Below are positions 16,587 through 24,678 of a stretch of 64,000 bases of DNA, piece by piece; position 1 is the first letter of the stretch; each line of letters begins with the position of its first letter. Location of the stretch: the NCBI GenBank assembly GCA_002163155.1, contig MAAO01000011.1:1-64000 (forward strand), read 5' to 3'. Both the position numbers and the translations under genes were made by a program. The DNA comes from Halobacteriovorax marinus. GTDB taxonomy: Bacteria > Bdellovibrionota > Bacteriovoracia > Bacteriovoracales > Bacteriovoracaceae. A model generated the notes under the pieces. It saw only the letters and a list, made by a program, of their open reading frames with translations, did not search any database and was not told the origin of the DNA.

Positions 16587-18482
16587 TTATAGTGTAACAA
16601 TATTTTCTTGACCAAGTTTAACTGAACCAGAGGCGATAACATCAACACCTTCTTTATGGTTCGTAAAAATTATGGGCGTGATCACAGATGGTGCATTCTT
16701 CGATACGAATTCGAAATCGATATCTAAGAGAAGTTCACCTTTTGTAATTTTATCGCCTTTTTTGACTAAAGATTTGAAACCTTCGCCTTGTAACTTCACA
16801 GTGTCAATACCAAAGTGAATTAACACTTCGCGTCCACAATCAGACTTTAGGCCAATAGCGTGATTTGTCTTAAATAACGAAACAACCTCACCATTAAACG
16901 GTGCATGAACTTGTCCATCAGTTGGCTTAATAGCAAATCCAGAACCCATAAGACCTTCACTAAACACTTTGTCAGGAATATCACCTAGAGCTAAGATTTC
17001 TCCTTTAAGTGGATTAACGAAATCAAATTTGTTCTCAGCTACTACTGCAACCGGTCCAGCCTTCATGATCTGATCCATTTCAGTTTTTAAGATATCTGAG
17101 CTCGTTCCAAAGATCGCCTGTACGTTTTCACCTACAAAGAGAACTCCCGCAGCACCAAGTGCCATGAGTTTTTCTTTAGAAACTTGATCTACATTGTGAA
17201 CACTGACTCTAAGTCTTGTAATACAAGCATCTAAGTTCTTAATATTCTTAGCACCACCAAAGGCCACAAGAATTTCTTGTGCTTTCTCTGATCCTTCAAA
17301 ATTTGAATCAGTCATGACAGCATCTTCTCTACCAGGAGTTAAAATGTTGAATTTCTTAATAATAACTCTGAAAGTCGTATAGTAAATCGCCGCAGTGATA
17401 GGTCCTAGAATAAGGATCAACCATGGTTTTGTATTTAATGAGTAATAAAGAACGTAATCAATGAAACCGTGAGAGAAAGTAACTCCAAGTTTGGCTCCAA
17501 GTACGTTAGTCGCTACAAAACAAAGTCCCGCTAAGATGGCGTGAACTCCGTAGAGCATAGGTGCTACAAAGAGGAAAGCAAATTCAATTGGCTCAGTGAT
17601 ACCTGTTAGAAATGATGTGAAAGCTGCTGAAATCATTATAGATCCCACCATTTTCTTATTCTCAGGTTTTGCTGAATGCCAAATAGCAACTGCTGCTGCT
17701 GGAAGACCAAACATCTTAAAGAGGAACCCACCACCTAAGAAACCGGCAGTTGGATCACCTGCGAAGAACCTTGTTACGTCACCGTGAAGAACTTCTCCTG
17801 CTGCATTTGTGAAGCTTCCAATTTCAAAGAAGAAAGGAACATTCCAAATATGATGTAATCCAAATGGAATTAATAATCTTTCTACAAGCCCGTAAGTAAA
17901 GGCCATAGCTGTTGCATTTTCATTAACAGCGTATGCCGACATACCGTTAATAACTCCTTGAACAGGAGGCCAGATGAAACTCATGGCAATACCCACAAAA
18001 ATCATAGCAAAGGCAGTAACGATAGGAACAAATCTCTTTCCACTAAAGAATCCTAAGTAATCAGGAAGTTTAATTTTATAGAAGCGTTTAAACATCACGG
18101 AAGCGACAAAACCACTGATGATACCACCGAAAACCCCTGTCTCTATAGACTGGATTCCCATGATAGCTTTCGTATCAAGTCCAAGTAGTTTACCTACAAC
18201 ACCCATGGTTCCAAGTAGCACAACAAATCCCACAGTGGCCGCAATACTAGCAACACCGTCGTTATCAGTAAGACCAATGGCCACACCGAGTGCAAAGATA
18301 AGGGCAAGGTTTGAGAAGATAGCTCCACCGGACTGCGCCATGATGAGAGAGAGCTCTGTTGGAAGCCAAGAGAAACTCGCGCTACCTATTCCTAAAAGTA
18401 ATCCAGCGATAGGTAAAACCGATACCGGAAGCATTAAAGATTTTCCAATCTTTTGTAGTGTTGCGAAAAATTGTGATGCCAT
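16587..18482 (-). CDS. ptsG: Glucose-type PTS permease, fused EIICBA
   Basis: A 631-residue permease carrying all three sugar-specific domains. The N-terminal membrane EIIC domain is close to enterobacterial Pts[48 protein letters not shown], and the linker TPGREDA. The EIIB domain has its phospho-Cys in [12 protein letters not shown]. The C-terminal EIIA(Glc) domain has its phospho-His556 in LIHFGIDTV. Enterobacterial PtsG lacks a fused EIIA. NagE-type GlcNAc permeases share the EIICBA layout, but the EIIC sequence looks glucose-like. It is divergent from an exported glucoamylase, so imported glucose probably comes from glucan breakdown. Confidence 0.92.
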   Translation of the reverse strand: MASQFFATLQKIGKSLMLPVSVLPIAGLLLGIGSASFSWLPTELSLIMAQSGGAIFSNLALIFALGVAIGLTDNDGVASIAATVGFVVLLGTMGVVGKLLGLDTKAIMGIQSIETGVFGGIISGFVASVMFKRFYKIKLPDYLGFFSGKRFVPIVTAFAMIFVGIAMSFIWPPVQGVINGMSAYAVNENATAMAFTYGLVERLLIPFGLHHIWNVPFFFEIGSFTNAAGEVLHGDVTRFFAGDPTAGFLGGGFLFKMFGLPAAAVAIWHSAKPENKKMVGSIMISAAFTSFLTGITEPIEFAFLFVAPMLYGVHAILAGLCFVATNVLGAKLGVTFSHGFIDYVLYYSLNTKPWLILILGPITAAIYYTTFRVIIKKFNILTPGREDAVMTDSNFEGSEKAQEILVAFGGAKNIKNLDACITRLRVSVHNVDQVSKEKLMALGAAGVLFVGENVQAIFGTSSDILKTEMDQIMKAGPVAVVAENKFDFVNPLKGEILALGDIPDKVFSEGLMGSGFAIKPTDGQVHAPFNGEVVSLFKTNHAIGLKSDCGREVLIHFGIDTVKLQGEGFKSLVKKGDKITKGELLLDIDFEFVSKNAPSVITPIIFTNHKEGVDVIASGSVKLGQENIVTL

Positions 18483-18564
18483 AAAATCTATTCCTAATTA
18501 AAAAATAATAGTTGACCATTTAGTGTTCGGGAAACATAGTATGCGAAACATTATTTAACCAGAA

Positions 18565-18588
18565 AAGAATAAATATTATTTTATTCTT
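18565..18588. promoter_or_regulatory. Inverted repeat between ptsG and glucoamylase genes
   Basis: AAGAATAAA (18565-18573) and TTTATTCTT (18580-18588) form a perfect 9-bp palindrome around TATTAT. It lies in the 171-bp divergent promoter region, which also carries two GAAACAT direct repeats. It is a candidate operator coordinating glucan breakdown and glucose uptake (inference). Confidence 0.45.
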
Positions 18589-18653
18589 ATGTTTTACATT
18601 GCTTTTACAAACCACACACTATTGTAAGAAAAACATCGAAAAAAGGGGATTAT

Positions 18654-20003
18654 ATGAAAGCCAAACTAATACTTTCATTCGTACTATTAGTATCAATGCT
18701 TAACCAGTCGCACGGTAAAATGAATTACCTTGTAGACAAACTGATGGACAACATTTCTCCATCTGATGCTGTTCGCGGTATCGTTGTAGCTTCACCATCT
18801 AAAGAAGAGCCAAATTACTACTACCACTGGGTAAGAGATGCAGCGCTTGTAATGGATGTTGTGAACAGTCTTTATAACCGTGAATTAGATCCTATTAGAA
18901 AACAATTCTATAAAGAAGCTATGATGGATTACACTTATCTTGTTAAGAGTAACCAAGAAACTTTCACTTACTCTGACTTAGGTGAGCCAAAATTCTACGT
19001 GAACGGAGACGCTTATTTAGAGCCATGGGGAAGACCTCAGAATGATGGTCCAGCACTTAGAGCGATCACGCTTATTAAGTTTGCGAACAGTCTTTTAGAT
19101 CAAGGTGAATATGATCTTGTAAAAAACCTCTTCTATAACGGATCAATTCCAGCGACTAGTGTTATTAAGAGAGATCTTGAATTTGTTTCTCACCACTACC
19201 AAGAAATTTCTTTTGATTACTGGGAAGAAGTTATTGGATACCACTTCTCTACTGAGATGGTTCAAAGACGTGCTTTAATTGAAGGGGCTAAATTAGCAAG
19301 AAGATTAGATGATAATGCAGCTGCTGATTGGTATGTTTCTCAAGCGAAGAAAATAGAAACTATGATTCACGCTCACTGGGATGAATCAAAGAATATCATC
19401 AGAGCAAGTAGACACATCAACAATAAGCCAAGTGGATTAGATGTGGCGACAATTCTTGGAGTTCTTCACGCCAAGGGTGATGACAACTTTTACTCTTTCT
19501 CTGATGAGAGAGTTCTTTCAACTGCCATTTACATAAAAGATTCTTTCAAAGCGATTTACAAAATCAATCAAGATTCTAAATTTGGAACTGCCATTGGTAG
19601 ATACCCAGAAGATACTTATGACGGTTACACAACAGCTTCAAGAGGAAACCCTTGGTTCTTAGCAACTGTTGCTTACGCAGAACTTTACACACATATTAAG
19701 AAAGACTTTCTTAGAAAGAACGTGATTAACATCACTGCAGTTTCTGCTCCTTTCTTTAGAGATATCATTGGTGAAACTTTTCTTCCAATGTCTGAAAACA
19801 TCTCTCTAACGTCAAGCCTTGGGAAGAGAATTCTCTCTGGTCTTGATAGAAAGATTGAAGGATTCTATAAGAGAGTTGAGCACCACAGAAGTAGAAGTGG
19901 AAATATCTCTGAGCAAATGCACAGAGACTATGGACGCATGCAAGGTGCAAGAGATTTAACTTGGAGTTATGCAAGTTACATCAGTGCTCTTCTAGCAAAA
20001 TAA
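18654..20003 (+). CDS. Exported GH15 glucoamylase-type glycoside hydrolase
   Basis: A 449-residue protein with signal peptide MKAKLILSFVLLVSMLNQSHG. Family GH15 signatures: YHWVRDAALVMDV (substrate-binding W-x-R-D-A), FDYWEEVIGYHFSTE with the catalytic acid in WEE, GNPWFLATVAYAE, and SEQMHRDYGRM followed by ARDLTWSYASY, where the Glu of SEQ is the likely catalytic base. It should release glucose from glycogen or maltodextrins in the periplasm or outside the cell. Strong ribosome site AAAAGGGG. It lies divergent to a glucose PTS operon. Its transcript ends at a hairpin that overlaps the next gene. Confidence 0.9.
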   Translation: MKAKLILSFVLLVSMLNQSHGKMNYLVDKLMDNISPSDAVRGIVVASPSKEEPNYYYHWVRDAALVMDVVNSLYNRELDPIRKQFYKEAMMDYTYLVKSNQETFTYSDLGEPKFYVNGDAYLEPWGRPQNDGPALRAITLIKFANSLLDQGEYDLVKNLFYNGSIPATSVIKRDLEFVSHHYQEISFDYWEEVIGYHFSTEMVQRRALIEGAKLARRLDDNAAADWYVSQAKKIETMIHAHWDESKNIIRASRHINNKPSGLDVATILGVLHAKGDDNFYSFSDERVLSTAIYIKDSFKAIYKINQDSKFGTAIGRYPEDTYDGYTTASRGNPWFLATVAYAELYTHIKKDFLRKNVINITAVSAPFFRDIIGETFLPMSENISLTSSLGKRILSGLDRKIEGFYKRVEHHRSRSGNISEQMHRDYGRMQGARDLTWSYASYISALLAK

Positions 20004-20016
20004 TTAAATTTTAAAA

Positions 20017-20691
20017 TTATTCTTTTTCATTAGAGGCCTCGTTTGAGGCCTTTTTTGTTTCTAGAAACTTAGGAAGATCGGCCAGATCACTAAGACCTGC
20101 GCGCGAGTAGTACATTCTATCCGTTATAAGCTTAAACACGCTCTCTAAAGACTTTTGCAACTCACTCCCCTCACAAACACCAAGTGCTCTGGCAATCGCT
20201 TCAAAAGTACAAACAGCGCCGGGAGCAGGTGCGGTTCTCAGTCGATAGCTAGACTCTTCCCCCGTAGGAAGAACAACTGATTGCAATCCTCCTAGAAAAG
20301 ATTCCCTCTTCTTCATTTTCTTCGCCTGTCTCCATGAACCATCGGGCACAATCAAAAGCGGAGGTTTCTCTAAGGTATCTAGAAAACTTGGATCAAGAGT
20401 TTTTGCCTCTTCATCTGGGAATAAATAGAGAGGCGTGTAATTTTCTGTGTCTACATGGTTTACAAGATCTAGTGGTTCATCTTTGAACCCACGTACACGA
20501 ATGACAGAGTTCTTTAACAATTTATCGGCAAAGTAAGCGGTATTAGTGGTGAGTTCAAGTTCTGCCCTATGCATGACAATAACCACAGGGGTTTGATTAT
20601 CATTTAAAACCAATTCCTGACAGAAACACAATGAAGGATTAATACGACAATTGGGACAGCGTTTAAATTTGTTAGCATAGCGTGAGGTCAT
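20017..20691 (-). CDS. DTW domain-containing protein, probable tRNA aminocarboxypropyltransferase
   Basis: A 224-residue DTW-domain protein. The N-terminal zinc-type cluster is RCPNCRINPSLCFCQ. The signature near residue 110-125 is VPDGSWRQAKKM, where DTW has become DGSW, as is common in the family; LRTAPAPGAVCTFEAIARAL follows. The E. coli member TapT adds a 3-amino-3-carboxypropyl group to tRNA uridine 47 using SAM; the same class of reaction is likely but the site is unknown. The last residues, KKASNEASNEKE, are a duplicated, low-complexity tail forced by the embedded terminator of the facing gene. Confidence 0.85.
   Translation of the reverse strand: MTSRYANKFKRCPNCRINPSLCFCQELVLNDNQTPVVIVMHRAELELTTNTAYFADKLLKNSVIRVRGFKDEPLDLVNHVDTENYTPLYLFPDEEAKTLDPSFLDTLEKPPLLIVPDGSWRQAKKMKKRESFLGGLQSVVLPTGEESSYRLRTAPAPGAVCTFEAIARALGVCEGSELQKSLESVFKLITDRMYYSRAGLSDLADLPKFLETKKASNEASNEKE
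20034..20056 (+). terminator. Terminator of the glucoamylase gene, inside the convergent coding sequence
   Basis: AGGCCTC (20034-20040), loop GTTT, GAGGCCT (20045-20051), then a T-run to 20056. The hairpin lies within the last codons of the convergent DTW gene and encodes its ASNEASNE tail. Confidence 0.8.
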
Positions 20692-20766
20692 AAGTAATTT
20701 CTGTTGTAAAAGTTCTAAAATTTATTACCATAAGAGCATAACCAAATATACAAAAGAGAGAAAATT

Positions 20767-21147
20767 ATGAAATTAAACCTTGGATTACTCATTTTGCGCG
20801 TCAGTGTTGGACTTATTATGTTCTTGCAGCACGGACTTCCTAAACTCAGTAAGTTTACAGTGCTATCTTCAAGTTTCCCAGATATCATGGGAATAGGCTC
20901 TCAGGTAAGTTTAAGCTTAGCGGTCTTTAGTGAATTCTTTTGTTCAATTTTTCTGATTGCAGGTCTTCTCACCAGATGGGCAGCGATTCCCCTTATTTGC
21001 ACAATGTTAGTGGCGATACTTGTAGTGCATGGAAATGATCCCTTCAAAGTTAAAGAATTGGCCGTTATGTATCTCGTAAGTTACATCGTGATTCTCATCA
21101 CAGGACCAGGTGAATACGCCGTGGATAAATTTCTAAAGAAGAGTTAG
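20767..21147 (+). CDS. DoxX family membrane protein
   Basis: A 126-residue integral membrane protein of the DoxX type with four predicted helices. It opens NLGLLILRVSVGLIMFLQHG, with SEFFCSIFLIAGLLTRWAAI in the middle. Members are small quinone- or redox-associated membrane proteins with few defined functions. Ribosome site AGAGAG. It ends two bases before the convergent gene's stop codon. Confidence 0.85.
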   Translation: MKLNLGLLILRVSVGLIMFLQHGLPKLSKFTVLSSSFPDIMGIGSQVSLSLAVFSEFFCSIFLIAGLLTRWAAIPLICTMLVAILVVHGNDPFKVKELAVMYLVSYIVILITGPGEYAVDKFLKKS

Positions 21148-21149
21148 GA

Positions 21150-23159
21150 TTAATCCATTTTTTCAAAAACCTCAAGGCCCCTGTTATATTTTAAAATCTG
21201 TTTAAAATATATATTCTTATAAGGAGTAGCAGTGGCCTTGGTGATCTCACTAGATTTACCCATGTAAATATAGTGAATATAATCAAACCTATTGTCTGAA
21301 TTAATTTTTGGATGATGTTTTTCCTTAGACTTTAATTCTGATAAGGCCTCGGCCAAAAATCCCATCGTCGCCACAGCGGCCTTCTTGGGATCTTCCAAGT
21401 TAGACTTTGTGACTCCGTACTTTCTAGCTATCTTTCTAGGTACAGTTTTAATTTGGGTTGGTCCCCTAGAATTACTAGAAGTATTAAATCGATTTCCCTT
21501 AGCGATAGAGACCACAAAAGGCACCGCCTCTTTTAGCCAGTACTTCTTAGAGTTTCCAAACTGTGACTCATTTCCTAGAATCCCAAAGGCCAATTTTGAA
21601 AGTTCGTTATACTCATGATTGGTTAAACTATACATTTTAATGAGCTCTTTCTTTCTCTTATCTATCTCACCCATGAACGTTACTGCCGTCTTCGTCTGGT
21701 AGTTTCTATTGGTAATTACAGATCTGACCTTTTTAACCGCAGAGTCTTTCTTAGAGAAATTATAGGGAGCGTAATCTGGCTTCTTCCCCTTGACGGTGAA
21801 GTGCATTTTTCCACCTTTAATTTTAAAGTGGTGATCCTTTCCGAGCGGTAGAATATATAGAGGAGTCTTGGCGTCTAGGCCTTTAACATTAACACCCTCT
21901 AGTGGTCTAACTTCTCCGCGCTCATCTTGAATGTATAATACGCCGTTTCTATAACTGTGGACGAAGTAATTACCAGCGCCACCTCTTTGTTTCTCGTCTC
22001 CCAGCATTCCTTTGAGATCAAGAGGAGTGGAGCTCTTAAGTCTTCCGTTTTTGTAGTAAATTTTTAAAAGAGAATTCTTCTTATCAAAAATAACATAGGT
22101 TTCACTGTCCGCATGTTGATGAAAGGATCTAATTTTCCACTCATCACCTAGAGTGTTTAATCCTTTCTCTAGTCTTTTTACATCACTTTGATTGACCCAG
22201 TAGTGGTCATGAATCCTAATATCAGCAATCGATGTATAATCTAATTTGGGAGGAATTAGACTTAGAGGAGTTTCCTTTAAGTACTCTTTCCCAGTGGGTA
22301 GTTCTAAGAGTTGAAACTTATACTTCCCAGCTTGTTCTGTAATTGACCCCTCAAGAGATTGCAGTTCACGATTATTTATTTCTTTTGTGAGATCCATGAG
22401 TGATTGAGAAAATAATAAATCTGAAAAGTTTCGATCGTAGAAACAAGATCCCGCAAAGTAAATCCCATTAAAACAACTAGAGCCAAGAGAAATGACTAGT
22501 CCTCTATGGAGTTTTTCCATTTCATTTGAGATATCTTTTTTGATCGTCGCAATTTCTCTTTCTATTTCACTATCAGTGAGAGACCTCTTACTAGCGAGTC
22601 CTCCAGTGTAACGAATGAGTCTTGAAGTGAGATTTGTGCGATTAAAATTGGCACTTCCCTTACCTGATAACTCTCCCGCCTTATCACTGACAGAATTCAT
22701 AAACCAAGTAATGGCAGCATCTCTACTATTTAAACCAAGTTCGGGTTTAACCGCTCTTGCCATGAGAATAAATGCACTGACATCTTCATTGTAGAAGCGC
22801 TGAGAGCTCTTCCAATAACTTGTGGTGCGCATGGAGCTGAGCACTTTCTTTAAATCATCTTTGTAACCAAATTCTTTATAGAGAGCATCTACCTCTTTTA
22901 ACTTTGGATCATTGGGATCAATGCTCTTGGCGAGTTTATTAATAGTACTCTCAAGTGTTCCTCTGCTCTCACCTAAACTGGCGCGGGCCAATTTTAGAGT
23001 CGTGAGCTGGAATTGTTTTCCAAGAATATTCGCCTTATCGTTGGCGATGGCATCTTGATAGAAGGCAATCGCCTTGTCTCGACAAAGATCTTGGTCATAC
23101 TCAATCGCCATCACTGTGAGTGATAGACTAAATAGGGTAATCAATTTTAATATTTTCAC
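21150..23159 (-). CDS. Large exported protein with C-terminal lysozyme/transglycosylase-like domain
   Basis: I start it at GTG 23159 (669 residues). It has GGAGAG six bases upstream, whereas the frame-extending GTG at 23171 lacks one. A signal peptide (KILKLITLFSLSLTVMA) precedes a helical N-terminal half of unknown function, with repeated Tyr/Lys-rich beta stretches in the middle. The last 150 residues contain AFGILGNESQFGNS (candidate catalytic Glu at about residue 531) and NSRGPTQIK, matching the E-S-x-F-G ... S-x-G-P-x-Q-I motif of SLT/goose-lysozyme-type transglycosylases. It may cut peptidoglycan in the periplasm or in prey walls (inference). An ACCGAGAA box lies upstream. Confidence 0.65.
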   Translation of the reverse strand: MKILKLITLFSLSLTVMAIEYDQDLCRDKAIAFYQDAIANDKANILGKQFQLTTLKLARASLGESRGTLESTINKLAKSIDPNDPKLKEVDALYKEFGYKDDLKKVLSSMRTTSYWKSSQRFYNEDVSAFILMARAVKPELGLNSRDAAITWFMNSVSDKAGELSGKGSANFNRTNLTSRLIRYTGGLASKRSLTDSEIEREIATIKKDISNEMEKLHRGLVISLGSSCFNGIYFAGSCFYDRNFSDLLFSQSLMDLTKEINNRELQSLEGSITEQAGKYKFQLLELPTGKEYLKETPLSLIPPKLDYTSIADIRIHDHYWVNQSDVKRLEKGLNTLGDEWKIRSFHQHADSETYVIFDKKNSLLKIYYKNGRLKSSTPLDLKGMLGDEKQRGGAGNYFVHSYRNGVLYIQDERGEVRPLEGVNVKGLDAKTPLYILPLGKDHHFKIKGGKMHFTVKGKKPDYAPYNFSKKDSAVKKVRSVITNRNYQTKTAVTFMGEIDKRKKELIKMYSLTNHEYNELSKLAFGILGNESQFGNSKKYWLKEAVPFVVSIAKGNRFNTSSNSRGPTQIKTVPRKIARKYGVTKSNLEDPKKAAVATMGFLAEALSELKSKEKHHPKINSDNRFDYIHYIYMGKSSEITKATATPYKNIYFKQILKYNRGLEVFEKMD

Positions 23160-23176
23160 ATTTCTCTCCACCTACC

Positions 23177-23200
23177 TTCTCGGTAAGACCAAGTCTTTTA
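23177..23200 (-). promoter_or_regulatory. FliA-like promoter of the transglycosylase-like gene
   Basis: TAAA (23197-23200), 12 bp, ACCGAGAA (23177-23184) on the minus strand. Same geometry as the boxes at 14526 and 47710. Confidence 0.4.
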
Positions 23201-23317
23201 GTAAGTTAATTTAAGAGTTTATGCATAATATCAGACAGTTATCTTGTAAATAGACCCTCTGCGCAGTGACGAACTCTCTTTTTAACCATAAAAAGTATTC
23301 ACGAAATTGGAGAAACT

Positions 23318-24553
23318 ATGACTTTTTGCAAATCCCTGCTCTTACTTTTATTACCCCTACAAATTAGCGCTGCTGTTTGGCATGCTGACAATGCTTGGAA
23401 CGAAAACTTTGAGCGCAAGTATCAGAGTTGGGTAACTTCAAATAAAGTTCACGCAAATATCTTTACGGACAGCTCTTCTGACTACTATGGAATTAAGGCC
23501 GATTGCGCAGACGCCGCTTATGCTATTCGTGCCATTTTCAGTTTAGAAAATTCACTGCCTTTTGCTATTACTAACCCTTCAGGATCTAGAGGACAGAATA
23601 AAGCTCTTTCAAATACAGTTTCAGCTTTTGATAATATTTCAAATTCCAAGAAGAGATTTGTCGCTTTCATCAATTACATTGGGAATAGTGTTGGTTCTGA
23701 AAACTTAACAAGACTTGATACATATCCAGTGAAGCTTTCAAGTATTAAAGCTGCAAGTTTATTTACTTATAGAATCAAAGGTCGTTTTGGAAAAGCAATT
23801 CGCCACGTCTACACAATCAAAGATGTAGTCGAAACAGGAAATTTCGATCTCATCTACTCCACTCAAGCGATTAGAAAAGATGGTCTCCCAATGAACTATA
23901 GACCAGGAAAGGAATTAGTAAATCTTCCTCATGACGTGTGGGGATTTAAGAGATTTCTCTGGCCTGCGCACTTAGGAAGAAGCACTTCTCACTATCCAGA
24001 ACACTATGAATATAGCCAGGAACAATTTACACTAGCTAAGAAATATAGCTCTGCTGAATTCTTTTCCTATGTTAAAAATATTTTAAAAACAACAGACGAA
24101 ACACCCAATGCTAAAATTAAGCGTGCTCTTACAAATATTTGTCATGAGGCCACGCAACGAATTCATAACATACAACAAGGTGTAAACTTTAACCTCTCTA
24201 TAACTGGTCGTTGTATGAATTATCGCGAGTATGATATCTACTCAACTCCTGCAAGAGATAAGGCGCTAAAGGCAAGTTACGAATCGCTGATCTATCACTG
24301 GAATAATGTAGGAAATCAAGTATCTGACAATGAGCTGGCCATATTATCTGAAAGTATTTTGGACTCAGACTATGCAGACGCTTCGGCGCTGCTTACTTTT
24401 TGTCCAATAGCTGTTGCGGGACTTAAAACTTTTCATCTCTCTGAGATTTGGGAAGGTATTAAAAGAGGTGACCTCTCCTCTCACCCCAACGATTCTCTCA
24501 GCGCCAGATGGGGCATGCCAGGATCTCGCACAAATTGTAAGGTTTGGTACTAA
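23318..24553 (+). CDS. Exported protein of unknown function, possible cysteine-peptidase fold
   Basis: A 411-residue protein with a signal peptide ending ISAA. The mature part opens with Trp-rich sequence and then KADCADAAYAIRAIF (Cys63) and, 100 residues on, RHVYTIKDV (His163, Asp169). The spacing and the Cys-at-helix-start context look like a papain/NlpC-P60 or transglutaminase-type catalytic core, but I could not match it to a named family. Several further Cys lie in the C-terminal half. An AATTGGAGAAAC ribosome site precedes the ATG. It is divergent from the lysozyme-like gene. Confidence 0.55.
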   Translation: MTFCKSLLLLLLPLQISAAVWHADNAWNENFERKYQSWVTSNKVHANIFTDSSSDYYGIKADCADAAYAIRAIFSLENSLPFAITNPSGSRGQNKALSNTVSAFDNISNSKKRFVAFINYIGNSVGSENLTRLDTYPVKLSSIKAASLFTYRIKGRFGKAIRHVYTIKDVVETGNFDLIYSTQAIRKDGLPMNYRPGKELVNLPHDVWGFKRFLWPAHLGRSTSHYPEHYEYSQEQFTLAKKYSSAEFFSYVKNILKTTDETPNAKIKRALTNICHEATQRIHNIQQGVNFNLSITGRCMNYREYDIYSTPARDKALKASYESLIYHWNNVGNQVSDNELAILSESILDSDYADASALLTFCPIAVAGLKTFHLSEIWEGIKRGDLSSHPNDSLSARWGMPGSRTNCKVWY

Positions 24554-24588
24554 TTCTAGGCACCAAGACTCCACTAAATTCATCTTAT

Positions 24589-24621
24589 AGAGCACTGTAA
24601 CTACCCAGAAACTAGTGCTCT
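24589..24621 (+). terminator. Weak hairpin between two exported-protein genes
   Basis: AGAGCACT (24589-24596) pairs with AGTGCTCT (24614-24621), followed by TTAACCTTT. The loop is long, so the terminator is only possible. Confidence 0.4.
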
Positions 24622-24644
24622 TTAACCTTTCCTATGAAAAGACT

Positions 24645-24671
24645 CAAGATTAAGGCCTAAATAGGCGATAA
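24645..24671 (+). promoter_or_regulatory. FliA-like promoter giving a predicted leaderless mRNA
   Basis: CAAG (24645-24648), 15 bp, GGCGATAA (24664-24671): classical sigma-28 spacing with imperfect boxes. The -10 box ends seven bases before the ATG at 24679 and there is no Shine-Dalgarno. Confidence 0.45.
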
Positions 24672-24678
24672 TATTAAT

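Noticed and set aside
18118-18501. Plus-strand 127-codon frame under the PTS permease
   Set aside because: Shadow of the strongly supported ptsG coding sequence. Low-complexity Pro/Ser/Thr composition and no start signal.
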